Part shown: in pieces, positions 51,277 to 60,426 of the stretch | How the letters are laid out: each line of letters starts with the position of its first letter | How positions within the stretch are numbered: the stretch's first letter is position 1 | Notes under the pieces: generated by a model | Told to the model about the DNA's origin: nothing | What the model saw: only the letters and a program-made list of their open reading frames with translations | Database searches by the model: none | Origin: Mucilaginibacter rigui | GTDB lineage: Bacteria; Bacteroidota; Bacteroidia; Sphingobacteriales; Sphingobacteriaceae | Reading direction: 5' to 3' | DNA: 64,000 bases | Assembly (NCBI RefSeq): GCF_014773275.1 | Contig: NZ_JACWMW010000001.1 | Coordinates: forward strand, 1,302,001 to 1,366,000 | Position numbers and translations under genes: made by a program

Positions 51277-52599
51277 ATGCAAGAAAAAAATAACCCTAAA
51301 ACCATTCGGGCCTGGGCCATGTTCGATTGGGCCAATTCGGCCTACAACCTGGTGATCACAACAACCGTTTTCCCGGCTTATTACGTGGCCATTACTACCA
51401 ATGCTGCTAACGGCAACCGTGTAAACTTTTTCGGTTATAGCTTTATAAACACCGCCCTTACAGACTATGCACTGGCGGCCGCTTATATGGTTATGGTGCT
51501 GCTACTGCCCATACTAAGTTCCATTGCCGATTATCGCGGTAATAAAAAGATCTTTATGCAATTTTTTACGTTGCTGGGTTCGGCAGCGTGTTGCGGCCTG
51601 TTCTTTTTCAATACCGACCGGCTGGAATTTGGCGTTATTTGTTTTGCGCTTGCGGCTATTGGCTACAGCGGCGGCTTTGTTTTTTATAACTCATACCTGC
51701 CCGAAATTGCCACCCTGGATATGCAGGATAAAGTAAGCGCAAAAGGCTTTACCTATGGCTATATAGGCAGTGTATTGCTGCAAATAATATGTTTTGCCTT
51801 TGTGCTGAAGCCAGAAGTTTTTGGCATTACCGATAAGTCGTTACCTGCGCAGATCTCGTTCCTGCTGGTTGGTATCTGGTGGATAGGTTTCGCTATGATA
51901 CCGTTCTCTATATTACCAAAAGGCAGCCCTAATGCGCAAACACACCAGCATAATATTATAAAGGGGGGCTTTATTGAATTGGGCAATGTTTGGGTTAAAA
52001 TAAAACAGATGCCGTTGGTAAAAAAGTTTTTACCATCCTTCTTCTTCTACTCAATGGGCGTGCAAACCATTATGCTGGTTGCTACCGGCTTTGCGGCAAA
52101 AGAGCTGGGCATGAAAACGCCCGAACTAATCACCATTATCCTCATTATACAAATAGTTGCCATAGGCGGGGCCACGTTGATGTCGCGCTTATCTGATAAA
52201 TATGGTAACGTGCGGATACTGATCTTCGTAGTTTTTATATGGATAGGGATCTGTATAGCCGCGTATTTCACAACAACCTCTACCGAGTTTTATATTATCG
52301 CCGTTATTGTAGGCCTGGTGATGGGAGGGATCCAATCACTTTCGCGCTCCACCTATTCCAAGTTTTTACCGCAGGATATCCCGGATACGGCTTCATTCTT
52401 TAGCTTTTATGATGTTACCGAAAAGCTGGCCATTGTAGGCGGGTTATTTAGTTTTGGCTTTATTGAAGAACTAACCGGCAGCATGCGTAATTCAACCCTG
52501 GTTTTAGGTATATTCTTTGTTATTGGCTTATTGTTATTGTTTTCTTTATTAAGAACTGAGCGAAAAGTTCAGAAAAATGCTGAATTTAGCGCTCTTTAA
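51277..52599 (+). CDS. MFS transporter of the UMF1/Atg22-like group
   Basis: 440 aa with twelve predicted membrane segments. The N-terminal RAWAMFDWANSAYNLVITTTVFPAYY is the signature of the Atg22/UMF1 family; GFVFYNSYLPEIA, KVSAKGFTYGYIGSVLLQ and GIQSLSRSTYSKFLP are also characteristic. Substrate unknown (amino acid export in yeast). The Fe-S protein gene follows at once and may share its transcript. Confidence 0.9.
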   Translation: MQEKNNPKTIRAWAMFDWANSAYNLVITTTVFPAYYVAITTNAANGNRVNFFGYSFINTALTDYALAAAYMVMVLLLPILSSIADYRGNKKIFMQFFTLLGSAACCGLFFFNTDRLEFGVICFALAAIGYSGGFVFYNSYLPEIATLDMQDKVSAKGFTYGYIGSVLLQIICFAFVLKPEVFGITDKSLPAQISFLLVGIWWIGFAMIPFSILPKGSPNAQTHQHNIIKGGFIELGNVWVKIKQMPLVKKFLPSFFFYSMGVQTIMLVATGFAAKELGMKTPELITIILIIQIVAIGGATLMSRLSDKYGNVRILIFVVFIWIGICIAAYFTTTSTEFYIIAVIVGLVMGGIQSLSRSTYSKFLPQDIPDTASFFSFYDVTEKLAIVGGLFSFGFIEELTGSMRNSTLVLGIFFVIGLLLLFSLLRTERKVQKNAEFSAL

Positions 52600-52613
52600 T
52601 ATTACTTGTGCCG

Positions 52614-53342
52614 ATGACAATTGAGTTGTTTATTCCGTGTTTTATAGATCAGTTGTATCCGGATACCGCCTTTAATACCGTTAAGGTGCTTGAAAAGGCC
52701 GGTTGTACGGTAAATTATAACCCCGAGCAAACCTGCTGCGGTCAACCTGCATTTAACGCCGGTTTTTGGGACGATGCCAAAGCCGTAGGCACTAAGTTTC
52801 TGAATGATTTTAAGGAAGACAGTGTAATTGTATCGCCATCTGCATCATGTACGGGTATGGTGCGTAACTATTACAACGACCTGTTTACCAATACTACAGC
52901 GCATAACAAGTGCCGCAATATTCAAAGTAATATTTACGAGCTGAGCGACTTTTTGGTGAACATACTCCAGGTTGATTATTTTGGCGCCGAATTGGAAGGC
53001 CGTGCTGTTTACCATGATAGCTGCGCCGGCCTGCGCGAATGCAAAATTAAGGACGAGCCCCGACAATTACTCTCCAAAGTATTGGGCCTTGAAATGGTTG
53101 ATCTGAAGGATAACGAAACCTGCTGCGGTTTCGGCGGTACCTTCGCCGTTAAGTTTGATGCTATATCAACCGCTATGGCCCAGCAAAAGGTAGATAACGC
53201 CTTAGCCGCCAAAGCCGATTATATCATCTCTACCGATGCCTCATGCCTGCTGCACCTGCAGGGGTATATCGATAAGAACAACCTGCCTATTAAAACCATC
53301 CACATAGCCGATGTATTGGCACACGGGTGGGGGAATGTGTAA
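52614..53342 (+). CDS. (Fe-S)-binding protein of the LutA/GlpC-type CCG family
   Basis: 242 aa from ATG 52614 (a GTG precedes by two codons). Two CCG domains: TCCGQPAFNAG with a following SPSASCTGM, and YHDSCAGLREC with TCCGFGGTF. These cysteines bind a [4Fe-4S] cluster as in LutA and heterodisulfide reductase subunit B. In Bacillus LutA works with LutB and LutC in lactate oxidation; those partners are absent here, so the acceptor is unknown. Confidence 0.88.
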   Translation: MTIELFIPCFIDQLYPDTAFNTVKVLEKAGCTVNYNPEQTCCGQPAFNAGFWDDAKAVGTKFLNDFKEDSVIVSPSASCTGMVRNYYNDLFTNTTAHNKCRNIQSNIYELSDFLVNILQVDYFGAELEGRAVYHDSCAGLRECKIKDEPRQLLSKVLGLEMVDLKDNETCCGFGGTFAVKFDAISTAMAQQKVDNALAAKADYIISTDASCLLHLQGYIDKNNLPIKTIHIADVLAHGWGNV

Positions 53343-53382
53343 CCGGGATTAAGCAGATTGTTCAAATTTTGAGATTCACATG

Positions 53383-53420
53383 CGTCATTGCGAGCGTAGC
53401 GCGGCAATCTTCTACATGCT
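53383..53420. repeat. 'cgtcattgcgagcg' repeat, single left end
   Basis: gcgtcattgcgagcgtagcg then cggcaatcttctacatgctt, matching 37544-37580 closely. It makes a false upstream extension of the following gene. Confidence 0.65.
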
Positions 53421-53553
53421 TGTAACCAACCTTTATATTGAGAATCCTCATAGTTATAGCGGGCAACTTGTCGCAAATCCCCCTGTAAACCGTCTTAATT
53501 CGACTAACAACTTATTCTTTCCTAACATAAATTTGATCATTATCAAAACAGTT

Positions 53554-53865
53554 ATGAAAGCATTACGCGTACATTACACCACAACAGCAGCATTTGCGCC
53601 GATAAACCAGGCCAATATAGCGGGCATCGTAAAAGAGTTAAAAGAGCTGAAACATCCGGGTATTAACTACAGCACATGGCTGCTGCCTGATGGAAAAACC
53701 TTCATGCACTTCGACCAGTTTGAGAACGAAGAAGCGCATAGTATTTTAACATCGCTGGCATCCTTCAAAAAATTTGATGAAGAGCTTTGGGCCAGCGGGT
53801 TAGAATCTGAACCGGTATTAGAGCATGTTACTTTAATTGCAGCTACAGGCGAATTTTATAAATAA
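53554..53865 (+). CDS. Small protein, possibly dimeric alpha/beta-barrel (ABM-like)
   Basis: 103 aa from ATG 53554; upstream sequence in frame is repeat DNA. KALRVHYTTTAAFAPINQAN, then LKHPGINYSTWLLPDGKTFMHFDQFENEEAHSILTSLASFKKF. The order strand-helix-strand with a Phe/His-rich core resembles antibiotic-biosynthesis monooxygenase-like dimers, but no catalytic residue is certain. Function unknown. Confidence 0.65.
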   Translation: MKALRVHYTTTAAFAPINQANIAGIVKELKELKHPGINYSTWLLPDGKTFMHFDQFENEEAHSILTSLASFKKFDEELWASGLESEPVLEHVTLIAATGEFYK

Positions 53866-53940
53866 TATATGCGAAGACGTCGTAAAATCCTATCAATCAA
53901 TAGTTTGGGTTGCTTTCAAAACACAAAAAAATAGAAATCG

Positions 53941-54050
53941 CTGATTATAAGGCAAATACAAGCGTTCACTTCCGTTCACGGCAGTGAACGTGAACACTAC
54001 AGGGTGTTTCAGGTCGTTTCAAGGGCGGTTTTGGACGTTTTTAAAGCGTT
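53941..54050 (+). repeat. About 110-bp interspersed repeat, copy B
   Basis: ctgattataaggcaaat, gttcacggcagtgaacgtga and ggacgttttt occur in the same order as in copy A (8031-8150). It runs up to the stop codon of the beta-CASP gene. Confidence 0.8.
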
Positions 54051-55446
54051 ATAATTCGTACGCTACGCTTTTCTCCGGGATAGTTACCTGGTAGCCATCC
54101 TGCTCTAAAGCATCGGCCATGGCCTGCATGCTGGTGGCCTCGCCATGCACTAAATAAACCCCTTTAAGCTTGTTTGCGTCCTGCACCTTAATGTTGTTCA
54201 TAAGGTCTTCATGATCGCCGTGGGCGCTTAATACATCTGTTTGCTTGATGGTGGCATATACGGCCAAATCGCGGTCTTTGATGTGTACAATTGGGTCGCC
54301 GCGAAGCAGGCGGTAGCCCAATGTGCCTTTAGCACAGTAACCTATAAAAAGAATAGTGCAGTAGTAATTCTGGATGTTATAAAACAGGTGATCCTGGATA
54401 CGGCCACCCTCCAGCATCCCTGCTGACGAAATAATGATACAAGGCTCGTAGTAGTTTGATACCTGTCGGCTGTCTTTTAAAGTTTCTACATAGGTTAAGT
54501 TCTCAAAATCAAACTCATCGCCCTGCTTGTTGTAAAACTCCTGTGCTTCGGCATTTACCAAACTGTGGTGTTTGCGGTATATGCTGGTGGCCCTGGCTGC
54601 CATTGGGCTATCCACAAAAACAGGCACTTTGGGCAATAAGCCGCTATTAAATATCTTATTCAAAGCAAAAACCAGCGATTGCGTACGCCCGATACTGAAA
54701 GCGGGGATAATTAAACGGCCCTGCTCAACAATACAAACCTTTTCGATGGTTTCTATTAGTGTTTCCTGTACAGATTTACCTTTGGTATGCATCCTGCCGC
54801 CGTAGGTAGATTCTGATACAATATAATCCACTGGTGGCAATGGTTCGGGATCATTTAGCACGGGGTAATTTTTGCGGCCTATGTCACCTGTAAAGGCGAT
54901 GGATTTTTCCTCACCGTTATCATTGATCTTTAAAACCGCAGCCGCAGCGCCAAGTAAGTGTCCGGCCTGGATAAAAGTAAGTTCTATATCTCCGGTGATA
55001 CGGAATGGTTTATTGTAAGCAATCGTAACAAAGCGTTCTACGGTATCCATTACGTGCTTTTGCAGGTATAACGGCTGCGGACCGCCACTGCTGTGTTTAT
55101 GTTTACGACCTCGATTTCGGCCTTTTTGCGCCTTTGATAAAAAGATGTTTACCGAATCTAACAATAACAATTCAGCCAGATCAGCGGTGGGGGGCGTGCA
55201 AAGGATCTGGCCGTTAAAGCCCATGCGCACTAATGTAGGCAGGTTGCCCGAGTGGTCGATATGCGCGTGGGTGAGAATCACTACATCGATCTCCTCCGGC
55301 CTGAAACCGAAATCTTCATTTACCTGTATGTTATGGTCTTTTTCGTAATCGAGCCCGCAATCTACCAGTATCTTATATTGCCCTACCTGGAGCAGGTGCA
55401 TGCTGCCCGTAACCTGGCGGGCAGCGCCGTGTATAGTTAGTTTCAT
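54049..55446 (-). CDS. MBL-fold beta-CASP RNase (CPSF73-like)
   Basis: 465 aa from ATG 55446 (MKLTIHGAARQVTGSMH, the usual start). Metallo-beta-lactamase motif HAHIDHSG (60-67; HxHxDH), then FIQAGHLLGAAAAVLKI, SESTYGGRMH, the beta-CASP domain (VFVDSPMAARATSIYRKH; ISSAGMLEGGRIQDHL) and the C-terminal SAHGDHEDL. It belongs to the RNA-specific nucleases that cut or trim RNA. A Gly/Arg/Lys-rich insert (QKGRNRGRKHKHSSGG) is unusual and may bind RNA. Confidence 0.92.
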   Translation of the reverse strand: MKLTIHGAARQVTGSMHLLQVGQYKILVDCGLDYEKDHNIQVNEDFGFRPEEIDVVILTHAHIDHSGNLPTLVRMGFNGQILCTPPTADLAELLLLDSVNIFLSKAQKGRNRGRKHKHSSGGPQPLYLQKHVMDTVERFVTIAYNKPFRITGDIELTFIQAGHLLGAAAAVLKINDNGEEKSIAFTGDIGRKNYPVLNDPEPLPPVDYIVSESTYGGRMHTKGKSVQETLIETIEKVCIVEQGRLIIPAFSIGRTQSLVFALNKIFNSGLLPKVPVFVDSPMAARATSIYRKHHSLVNAEAQEFYNKQGDEFDFENLTYVETLKDSRQVSNYYEPCIIISSAGMLEGGRIQDHLFYNIQNYYCTILFIGYCAKGTLGYRLLRGDPIVHIKDRDLAVYATIKQTDVLSAHGDHEDLMNNIKVQDANKLKGVYLVHGEATSMQAMADALEQDGYQVTIPEKSVAYEL

Positions 55447-55473
55447 GTATATAGTTCGCAAGGCGGCATACAT

Positions 55474-56013
55474 GGGTAAGCGGCCTTATGCAATAATAAC
55501 GATTAATCCTTAAATTATTTTGATGTTGGCCGCACTGTTCGTTTTCTGCCTCATTCAAAAATGGAATAAGTGGAACAAACGTAATATTTTGATAATAAAC
55601 ATTTTGCAATATGTAAACATCGGCATTATTTAAATAAAAACTAAAGCTTTTTGTATATAAAATGTTAATATACAGTGCTTTATAAAAAAAATATTTTATC
55701 TAATTTTTTTGGCAAATAGAATAAAAATTAAGCCATGGAAAAGGTACTTTTTTAGCCTTTTTTCGACCTCAGTTCGGCCTTTTTAGTGTGATGAACGCCA
55801 TGGCAGTACTTATTTATTTAAGGCTTGTTCCGTTTGTTACAAAATGGGATAAACGGAACAGGTATTTATGCCATGGCCTTTTATTTTAGAATAACAGGAG
55901 TAAGATTGACTGTAGGTTGCTACTTAACCAGTTGGCTGGTATCAATAATCTATTATCTAAATCATTCCCCGGGAAAATAATCCCTTAACGTTAAGCGTTA
56001 TTTACACAAGGGT
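55474..56013. other. Structured, gene-free intergenic region
   Basis: 540 bp, AT-rich, no credible frame. tgttccgttt (55826-55835) and aaacggaaca (55851-55860) form a 10-bp stem with a 15-nt loop; outside it, gccatggca near 55797-55806 and tgccatggc near 55869-55878 can pair. A variant of the ggaataagtggaacaaacg type near 55562-55580 resembles gggataaacggaacag on the 3' side. A promoter or small RNA may be here; nothing is certain. Confidence 0.4.
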
Positions 56014-57108
56014 ATGAATAGGAATTTTTTAGGAATTGGAATGGCTGCGCTGTTGCTGATAGCCCTCGCCGGATGTGACTTGGTAAAGTCGGTAGGTAAA
56101 AACCCTGAGGGTGAAGAACTTGCCCGGTTAGATACTTTACCTAATTACAAAGATGGTGGTTTTGAAAACCTGGCTGAACGTACCGATTCGACAGTAAAAC
56201 GCAATAAATTTCTTTTGTTATTACATAACCGCTCAAAGATCACCAGGCCTTCTCTTGGGTTGCCATGGGTTAAAACCGATTTGAATACACTTACTGCCCC
56301 TGCACCAACCGTGGTTTGGTTTGGGCATTCGTCTTTGCTTATTAAAACCAGGCAGGGTAATGTACTTATCGACCCTATTTTTAGCAATCATGCCGGGCCC
56401 TTACCCGGAATTGTTACGGCATTTCAGGGAACTACGAATTACCACGCTAAAGATATGCCGCCAATAGATGTGCTGATCATTTCTCATGACCACTACGATC
56501 ACCTGGATTATAGAACCCTGAGAAAATTAAAAGATCATATTAAATTGGCGGTAGTGCCGATGGGGGTGGGCTCGGATCTGGTGTATTGGGGATTTGATCC
56601 TAAAAAGATCATAGAACTGAACTGGAACCAATCTGTTACGTTGCCCGGTGGCCTCAGGGTTACGGCTACACCGGCACAGCACCGCAGTAACCGTACATAT
56701 GCTAAAACAAATAAAACGCTTTGGGCATCTTATGTGATACAAACAGACCAATACCGGCTGTTTTATGGTGGCGATAGTGGTTATGGTGCGTACTTCAAAA
56801 AAATTGGGCAACAATATGGCCCGTTTGACCTGGCGCTGCTGGAATGCGGACAATACAGCACCAACTGGCCATGGGCGCATATGTGGTTTGGGCAAGCTGC
56901 CCAGGCAACTGTTGACCTGAAGGCCCGTTTGCTACAGCCTATCCACTGGGCAAAGTTTGAGGCAGCCGACCATGCCTGGAACGAATCTATAGAAAAACTG
57001 ATGCCCGCTGCCGAAAAGCTGGGTGTACAGGTAAACGTACCGCGTATAGGCGAGCCTTACACCCTGGGTGATCCGCCGAAGGAAGTAGTTTGGTGGGACT
57101 TTAAATAA
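56014..57108 (+). CDS. MBL-fold lipoprotein (NAPE-PLD/UlaG-like)
   Basis: 364 aa with a lipoprotein signal (MAALLLIALAGC, Cys22). The metal site includes SHDHYDHLD (HxHxDH), WFGHSSLLIKTRQGNVLIDPIF is the usual entry to this subgroup, and FYGGDSGYGAYF and IHWAKFEAADHAW give further ligands. Related enzymes hydrolyse N-acyl-phosphatidylethanolamines or act on lactones; substrate here unknown. Predicted periplasmic or outer membrane lipoprotein. Confidence 0.85.
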   Translation: MNRNFLGIGMAALLLIALAGCDLVKSVGKNPEGEELARLDTLPNYKDGGFENLAERTDSTVKRNKFLLLLHNRSKITRPSLGLPWVKTDLNTLTAPAPTVVWFGHSSLLIKTRQGNVLIDPIFSNHAGPLPGIVTAFQGTTNYHAKDMPPIDVLIISHDHYDHLDYRTLRKLKDHIKLAVVPMGVGSDLVYWGFDPKKIIELNWNQSVTLPGGLRVTATPAQHRSNRTYAKTNKTLWASYVIQTDQYRLFYGGDSGYGAYFKKIGQQYGPFDLALLECGQYSTNWPWAHMWFGQAAQATVDLKARLLQPIHWAKFEAADHAWNESIEKLMPAAEKLGVQVNVPRIGEPYTLGDPPKEVVWWDFK

Positions 57109-57128
57109 AAATATTTGGCCTGAACCAT

Positions 57129-58964
57129 TTAGTTAGCCTGCGCGGTCTCGAATTGTAGCTGGCTTAAATATCTGTATAGGCCATGTTCGTTTGCTATAAG
57201 TTCCTGGTGGTTACCGGTTTCAACGATATTGCCTTTTTCAAGTACGATGATCTTATCTGCCTCGCGGATGGTTGATAAACGGTGGGCGATGATAATAGAC
57301 GTACGGCCTTTCATCAGCACTTCTAAAGCTTCCTGCACCAAACGTTCAGATTCCGAGTCGAGCGAAGAGGTGGCTTCGTCCAGTATCAGGATAGCGGGAT
57401 TCTTCAGCAAGGCGCGTGCAATGGCTATACGCTGACGCTGCCCGCCTGATAGTTTTACGCCACGTTCGCCAACAATGGTATCATACCCTTCGGGAAAGGA
57501 ACTTATAAACTGATCAGCATTGGCTTTTTTGGCTGCCGCGATAATTTCTTCCTGGGTGGAACCCAGTTTACCATAAGTGATGTTTTCGGATATGGTACCG
57601 CCAAACAGCAATACATCCTGCGGAACAATGGCCACCTGGTTACGGATATCGGTTAAGGCATATTCTGCCGAATCTAGTCCGTCAAAATATATGCTGCCGC
57701 TTTGCGGGTGGTAAAATTGCAGTATAAGCGCCGCCATGGTTGATTTACCCGAACCACTTGGCCCTACAATAGCTACCTTTTGGCCGGCATTGGCGGTAAA
57801 TGAAATATCTTTTAATACGGTAAGCTCCGAGCGCGATGGATACGCAAATACCACGTTATTGAATGCCAGGTTACCGCTTATTTTTTGTTTAACAAGGTTA
57901 TCTTCAGCATTGATGGATACATCTTCACCTTTCTCGTCAAGTATTTCCAAAACACGTTCGCTCGCACCAACTGCTTTTTGCAGATTAGCATATAACTCAG
58001 GGAAACTGCCCATAGCCGCACCTACAAAAATAGAGTAGAGGATAAAGGTGGTTAAGCTACCAACAGAAAGTTCGTGGTGATGTACCAATACCGACCCATA
58101 CCAAATAACGCCTACAATGGCCCCAAATAGGCAAAAAACAATAAACGATGCGAACAAGCCACGGTACACTGCACCCTTAACCGCAATTTTTACCACCTCG
58201 CGCAGGTTTTTGTTGTAACGGCCTGCTTCAAAAGCTTCGTTTACAAAGGCTTTAACGTTAGCTATGCCTTGCAGGGTTTCTTCAATAATGGTGTTTGATT
58301 CGGCCAGTTTATCCTGCGCCTGTCTTGACAGGGTGCGGATGAACCTCCCGAAAAATACGGCTACAACGATCAGTACCGGCAACATCAGCAATAAAGCCAG
58401 GGTAAGTTTAAACGATACGATGGTTAAGAATGTAATACCGCCAACCAATAAAACCAGCTGCCTTATCATTTCGGCAAAGGTGGTGGTCATGGTATCCTGA
58501 ATCTGCGAAAGATCAGCAGAGATGCGGCTATTTAGTTCGCCAACCCTGCGGTTAGCAAAAAAGTTCATGGGGAGGGTAACCAGTTTAAAATAGGTATCGC
58601 GGCGGATATCGGCCAGTGCCTTCTCAGCCACCTGTACAAACCAAACCACTCTAAAAAAAGACACAAATGCTTGTACAAATAATATCCCGAAGGCTAAAAA
58701 GCCAATAGCATTAATAGTTGGCGGTAAAAAAGTGTATTTCTGTTTGCCCTGTGCGGCATCTATCAAAGCCCCAAGTAACGATGGGAATGCAAGGCCGGTT
58801 AAACTGGATAAAAAAAGGAAGATGATCCCTGCAAAAAATTTGCCTTTGTAGGGTTTTAAATAAGAGATAAGCTTTGATATGCGGCCTAAACTCTCCAGGT
58901 TTAATTTTGCCTTTGGTAACTCTGCTTCCGACTTGCTGCCACTATTCAATCTTCCTCGTGCCAT
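57129..58964 (-). CDS. MsbA-type ABC exporter (fused membrane and ATPase domains)
   Basis: 611 aa. Six membrane helices (ABC_membrane, about 40-330) followed by the ATPase domain: Walker A GPSGSGKST, Q-loop, signature LSGGQRQRIAIARALL, Walker B ILILDEATSSLD, H-loop IIAHRLST. Half-transporter that works as a homodimer, probably flipping lipid or exporting a hydrophobic compound. Downstream of the signal/coiled-coil protein and DUF62 genes, all on the minus strand with short gaps (31 and 12 bp), so one operon. Confidence 0.93.
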   Translation of the reverse strand: MARGRLNSGSKSEAELPKAKLNLESLGRISKLISYLKPYKGKFFAGIIFLFLSSLTGLAFPSLLGALIDAAQGKQKYTFLPPTINAIGFLAFGILFVQAFVSFFRVVWFVQVAEKALADIRRDTYFKLVTLPMNFFANRRVGELNSRISADLSQIQDTMTTTFAEMIRQLVLLVGGITFLTIVSFKLTLALLLMLPVLIVVAVFFGRFIRTLSRQAQDKLAESNTIIEETLQGIANVKAFVNEAFEAGRYNKNLREVVKIAVKGAVYRGLFASFIVFCLFGAIVGVIWYGSVLVHHHELSVGSLTTFILYSIFVGAAMGSFPELYANLQKAVGASERVLEILDEKGEDVSINAEDNLVKQKISGNLAFNNVVFAYPSRSELTVLKDISFTANAGQKVAIVGPSGSGKSTMAALILQFYHPQSGSIYFDGLDSAEYALTDIRNQVAIVPQDVLLFGGTISENITYGKLGSTQEEIIAAAKKANADQFISSFPEGYDTIVGERGVKLSGGQRQRIAIARALLKNPAILILDEATSSLDSESERLVQEALEVLMKGRTSIIIAHRLSTIREADKIIVLEKGNIVETGNHQELIANEHGLYRYLSQLQFETAQAN

Positions 58965-58995
58965 TAATATTTTTTATATGTACAAAGCCGTAAAA

Positions 58996-59535
58996 TTACG
59001 CCTTTCTTTTTCTTTTTGTGAAGGCTAATGCTAAAATTGACGAAAACGTGAGAACAATCACTATTATATAAAGCTTTTGCCTGCTTTCGTAACCTGCTTT
59101 TTGTTTGGCTAAGGTTGCTTTTAAATCGTCGTTTTGTTCACGTAACCGGTTAATGGTGGTCATAAAAGCAATGCGGGTTTTCTCAACCTCCTTAGCGTTA
59201 CTCTCTACCTGTTTTTTTTGGTAATTAGTGTAATTGAGCTGGCTGGTACGATAATCAAAAAGTTTTTTCAGTTCGATGAAGATCTCGTCGTCGGTACCCA
59301 CAATATCCATCAGTATGTCGTTTGATTTACGTATATCGCCTTTGGTTTGCATGTGGAATATGCCGCTGCGTTTGGTAAGGCTGGTATCGTACTGGCTAAA
59401 TTTCACCTTTCGGGCAGCAAGCATGGCGTTGATCTTTGCCCGTTGTGTACTGTACGCAGCCGAATCTGTTTTTACCTGCGCAAAAACACAGGCAGCAAAA
59501 AGCAGCAATGCTGTTAAGCTAAATAAACGTTTCAT
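58996..59535 (-). CDS. Exported protein with coiled coil and C-terminal membrane anchor
   Basis: 179 aa. Signal peptide (FSLTALLLFAACVFAQ), an acidic/basic middle, a coiled coil (about 110-150: NAKEVEKTRIAFMTTINRLREQNDDLKATLAK), then a transmembrane helix (LYIIVIVLTFSSILALAF) and a basic tail (TKRKRKA). The N-terminus would be periplasmic and the tail cytoplasmic. No family recognised; position between DUF62 and the exporter suggests envelope work. Confidence 0.7.
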   Translation of the reverse strand: MKRLFSLTALLLFAACVFAQVKTDSAAYSTQRAKINAMLAARKVKFSQYDTSLTKRSGIFHMQTKGDIRKSNDILMDIVGTDDEIFIELKKLFDYRTSQLNYTNYQKKQVESNAKEVEKTRIAFMTTINRLREQNDDLKATLAKQKAGYESRQKLYIIVIVLTFSSILALAFTKRKRKA

Positions 59536-59547
59536 AGCCTTCAGGGG

Positions 59548-60324
59548 TTATTGAAAATCAATAATTACACTATCGCCAAGGTTTAGGCCCAGCAGGCCGC
59601 TGGCATTGCCTTTGTTTATGGCAATCTCCAGGTGGTCGCTTATACCAAAAAGGCAAAGTTTTTCGCCTTCGGGTACTTCATTATAATGCCAGCTAAGCTG
59701 GTTAATGGTTTCGTTACGTTTAAAGTACAATACAAACCTGCGGCCTTGCTGCACACGGTTAAAAAATTCTTTAGTAACGTTGGTTATCACGTTCTGGAAC
59801 GAGTCGATATAGATCACTGCACCCTTTATCAGGTTCTTTTCAAGAACGGGCTGCAGGGTCATTTTGTTCTCAATGCTGGTTATCGGTAACCCTATTTCAG
59901 CAAGGGTACCACCGCTGGCCAAATGGCATGCGGCCTTTACAAAAATATCTGCCAGCGGGAAGTGCAAAAACTTCAGGTCCTGCATAATATTTATTTCCAC
60001 AATCTCATCCGGCTCATCGTTAAACATCAATGAGAATATACCATTATCTGCCCCAACAAAGTAGTGGTTTTTATACCTTATTGCAAGGTAACGGGTTTGC
60101 GTATTGTACACAGTATCAATACCTATAAGGTGTACGGTACCGTCCGGGAAATAGTAAAAACTATTCTTTAAAATAAAGGCTGCCTGCTGCACATTAAAGG
60201 CTGCAACATTGTTAGTAATATCAACAATATTTACTGTTGGGAGCAATTTATAAATACTACCTTTAAGGGCAGCCTGATAAATATCTTTATCGCCCAGATC
60301 AGTAGTTAAAGTTATAATTGCCAT
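59548..60324 (-). CDS. Cytoplasmic DUF62 protein with altered active-site motif
   Basis: 258 aa, no signal peptide. It is a DUF62/SAM hydroxide adenosyltransferase-fold protein: TDLG (8-11), IDTVYNTQTR (69-78), DNG (93-95). The FHGRD block of active enzymes reads FPLAD (122-126), so the catalytic His/Arg of that motif is missing, while the secreted paralogue at 11122 keeps it. Either a different activity or a non-catalytic homologue. Head of a three-gene minus-strand unit; divergent from phoH. Confidence 0.82.
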   Translation of the reverse strand: MAIITLTTDLGDKDIYQAALKGSIYKLLPTVNIVDITNNVAAFNVQQAAFILKNSFYYFPDGTVHLIGIDTVYNTQTRYLAIRYKNHYFVGADNGIFSLMFNDEPDEIVEINIMQDLKFLHFPLADIFVKAACHLASGGTLAEIGLPITSIENKMTLQPVLEKNLIKGAVIYIDSFQNVITNVTKEFFNRVQQGRRFVLYFKRNETINQLSWHYNEVPEGEKLCLFGISDHLEIAINKGNASGLLGLNLGDSVIIDFQ

Positions 60325-60426
60325 TAATTTTGTAAATATTTATTGCTAATCTTGTAAAGCATTTAAAGGTGCAAATATTCAATTTTTAATTCATAAAAAT
60401 TCGCAAACTGACAAAAATCAATCCTA

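Noticed and set aside
53380..53553. 58-codon extension of the 103-aa protein
   Set aside because: It is made of the cgtcattgcgagcg repeat; ATG 53554 is the sensible start.
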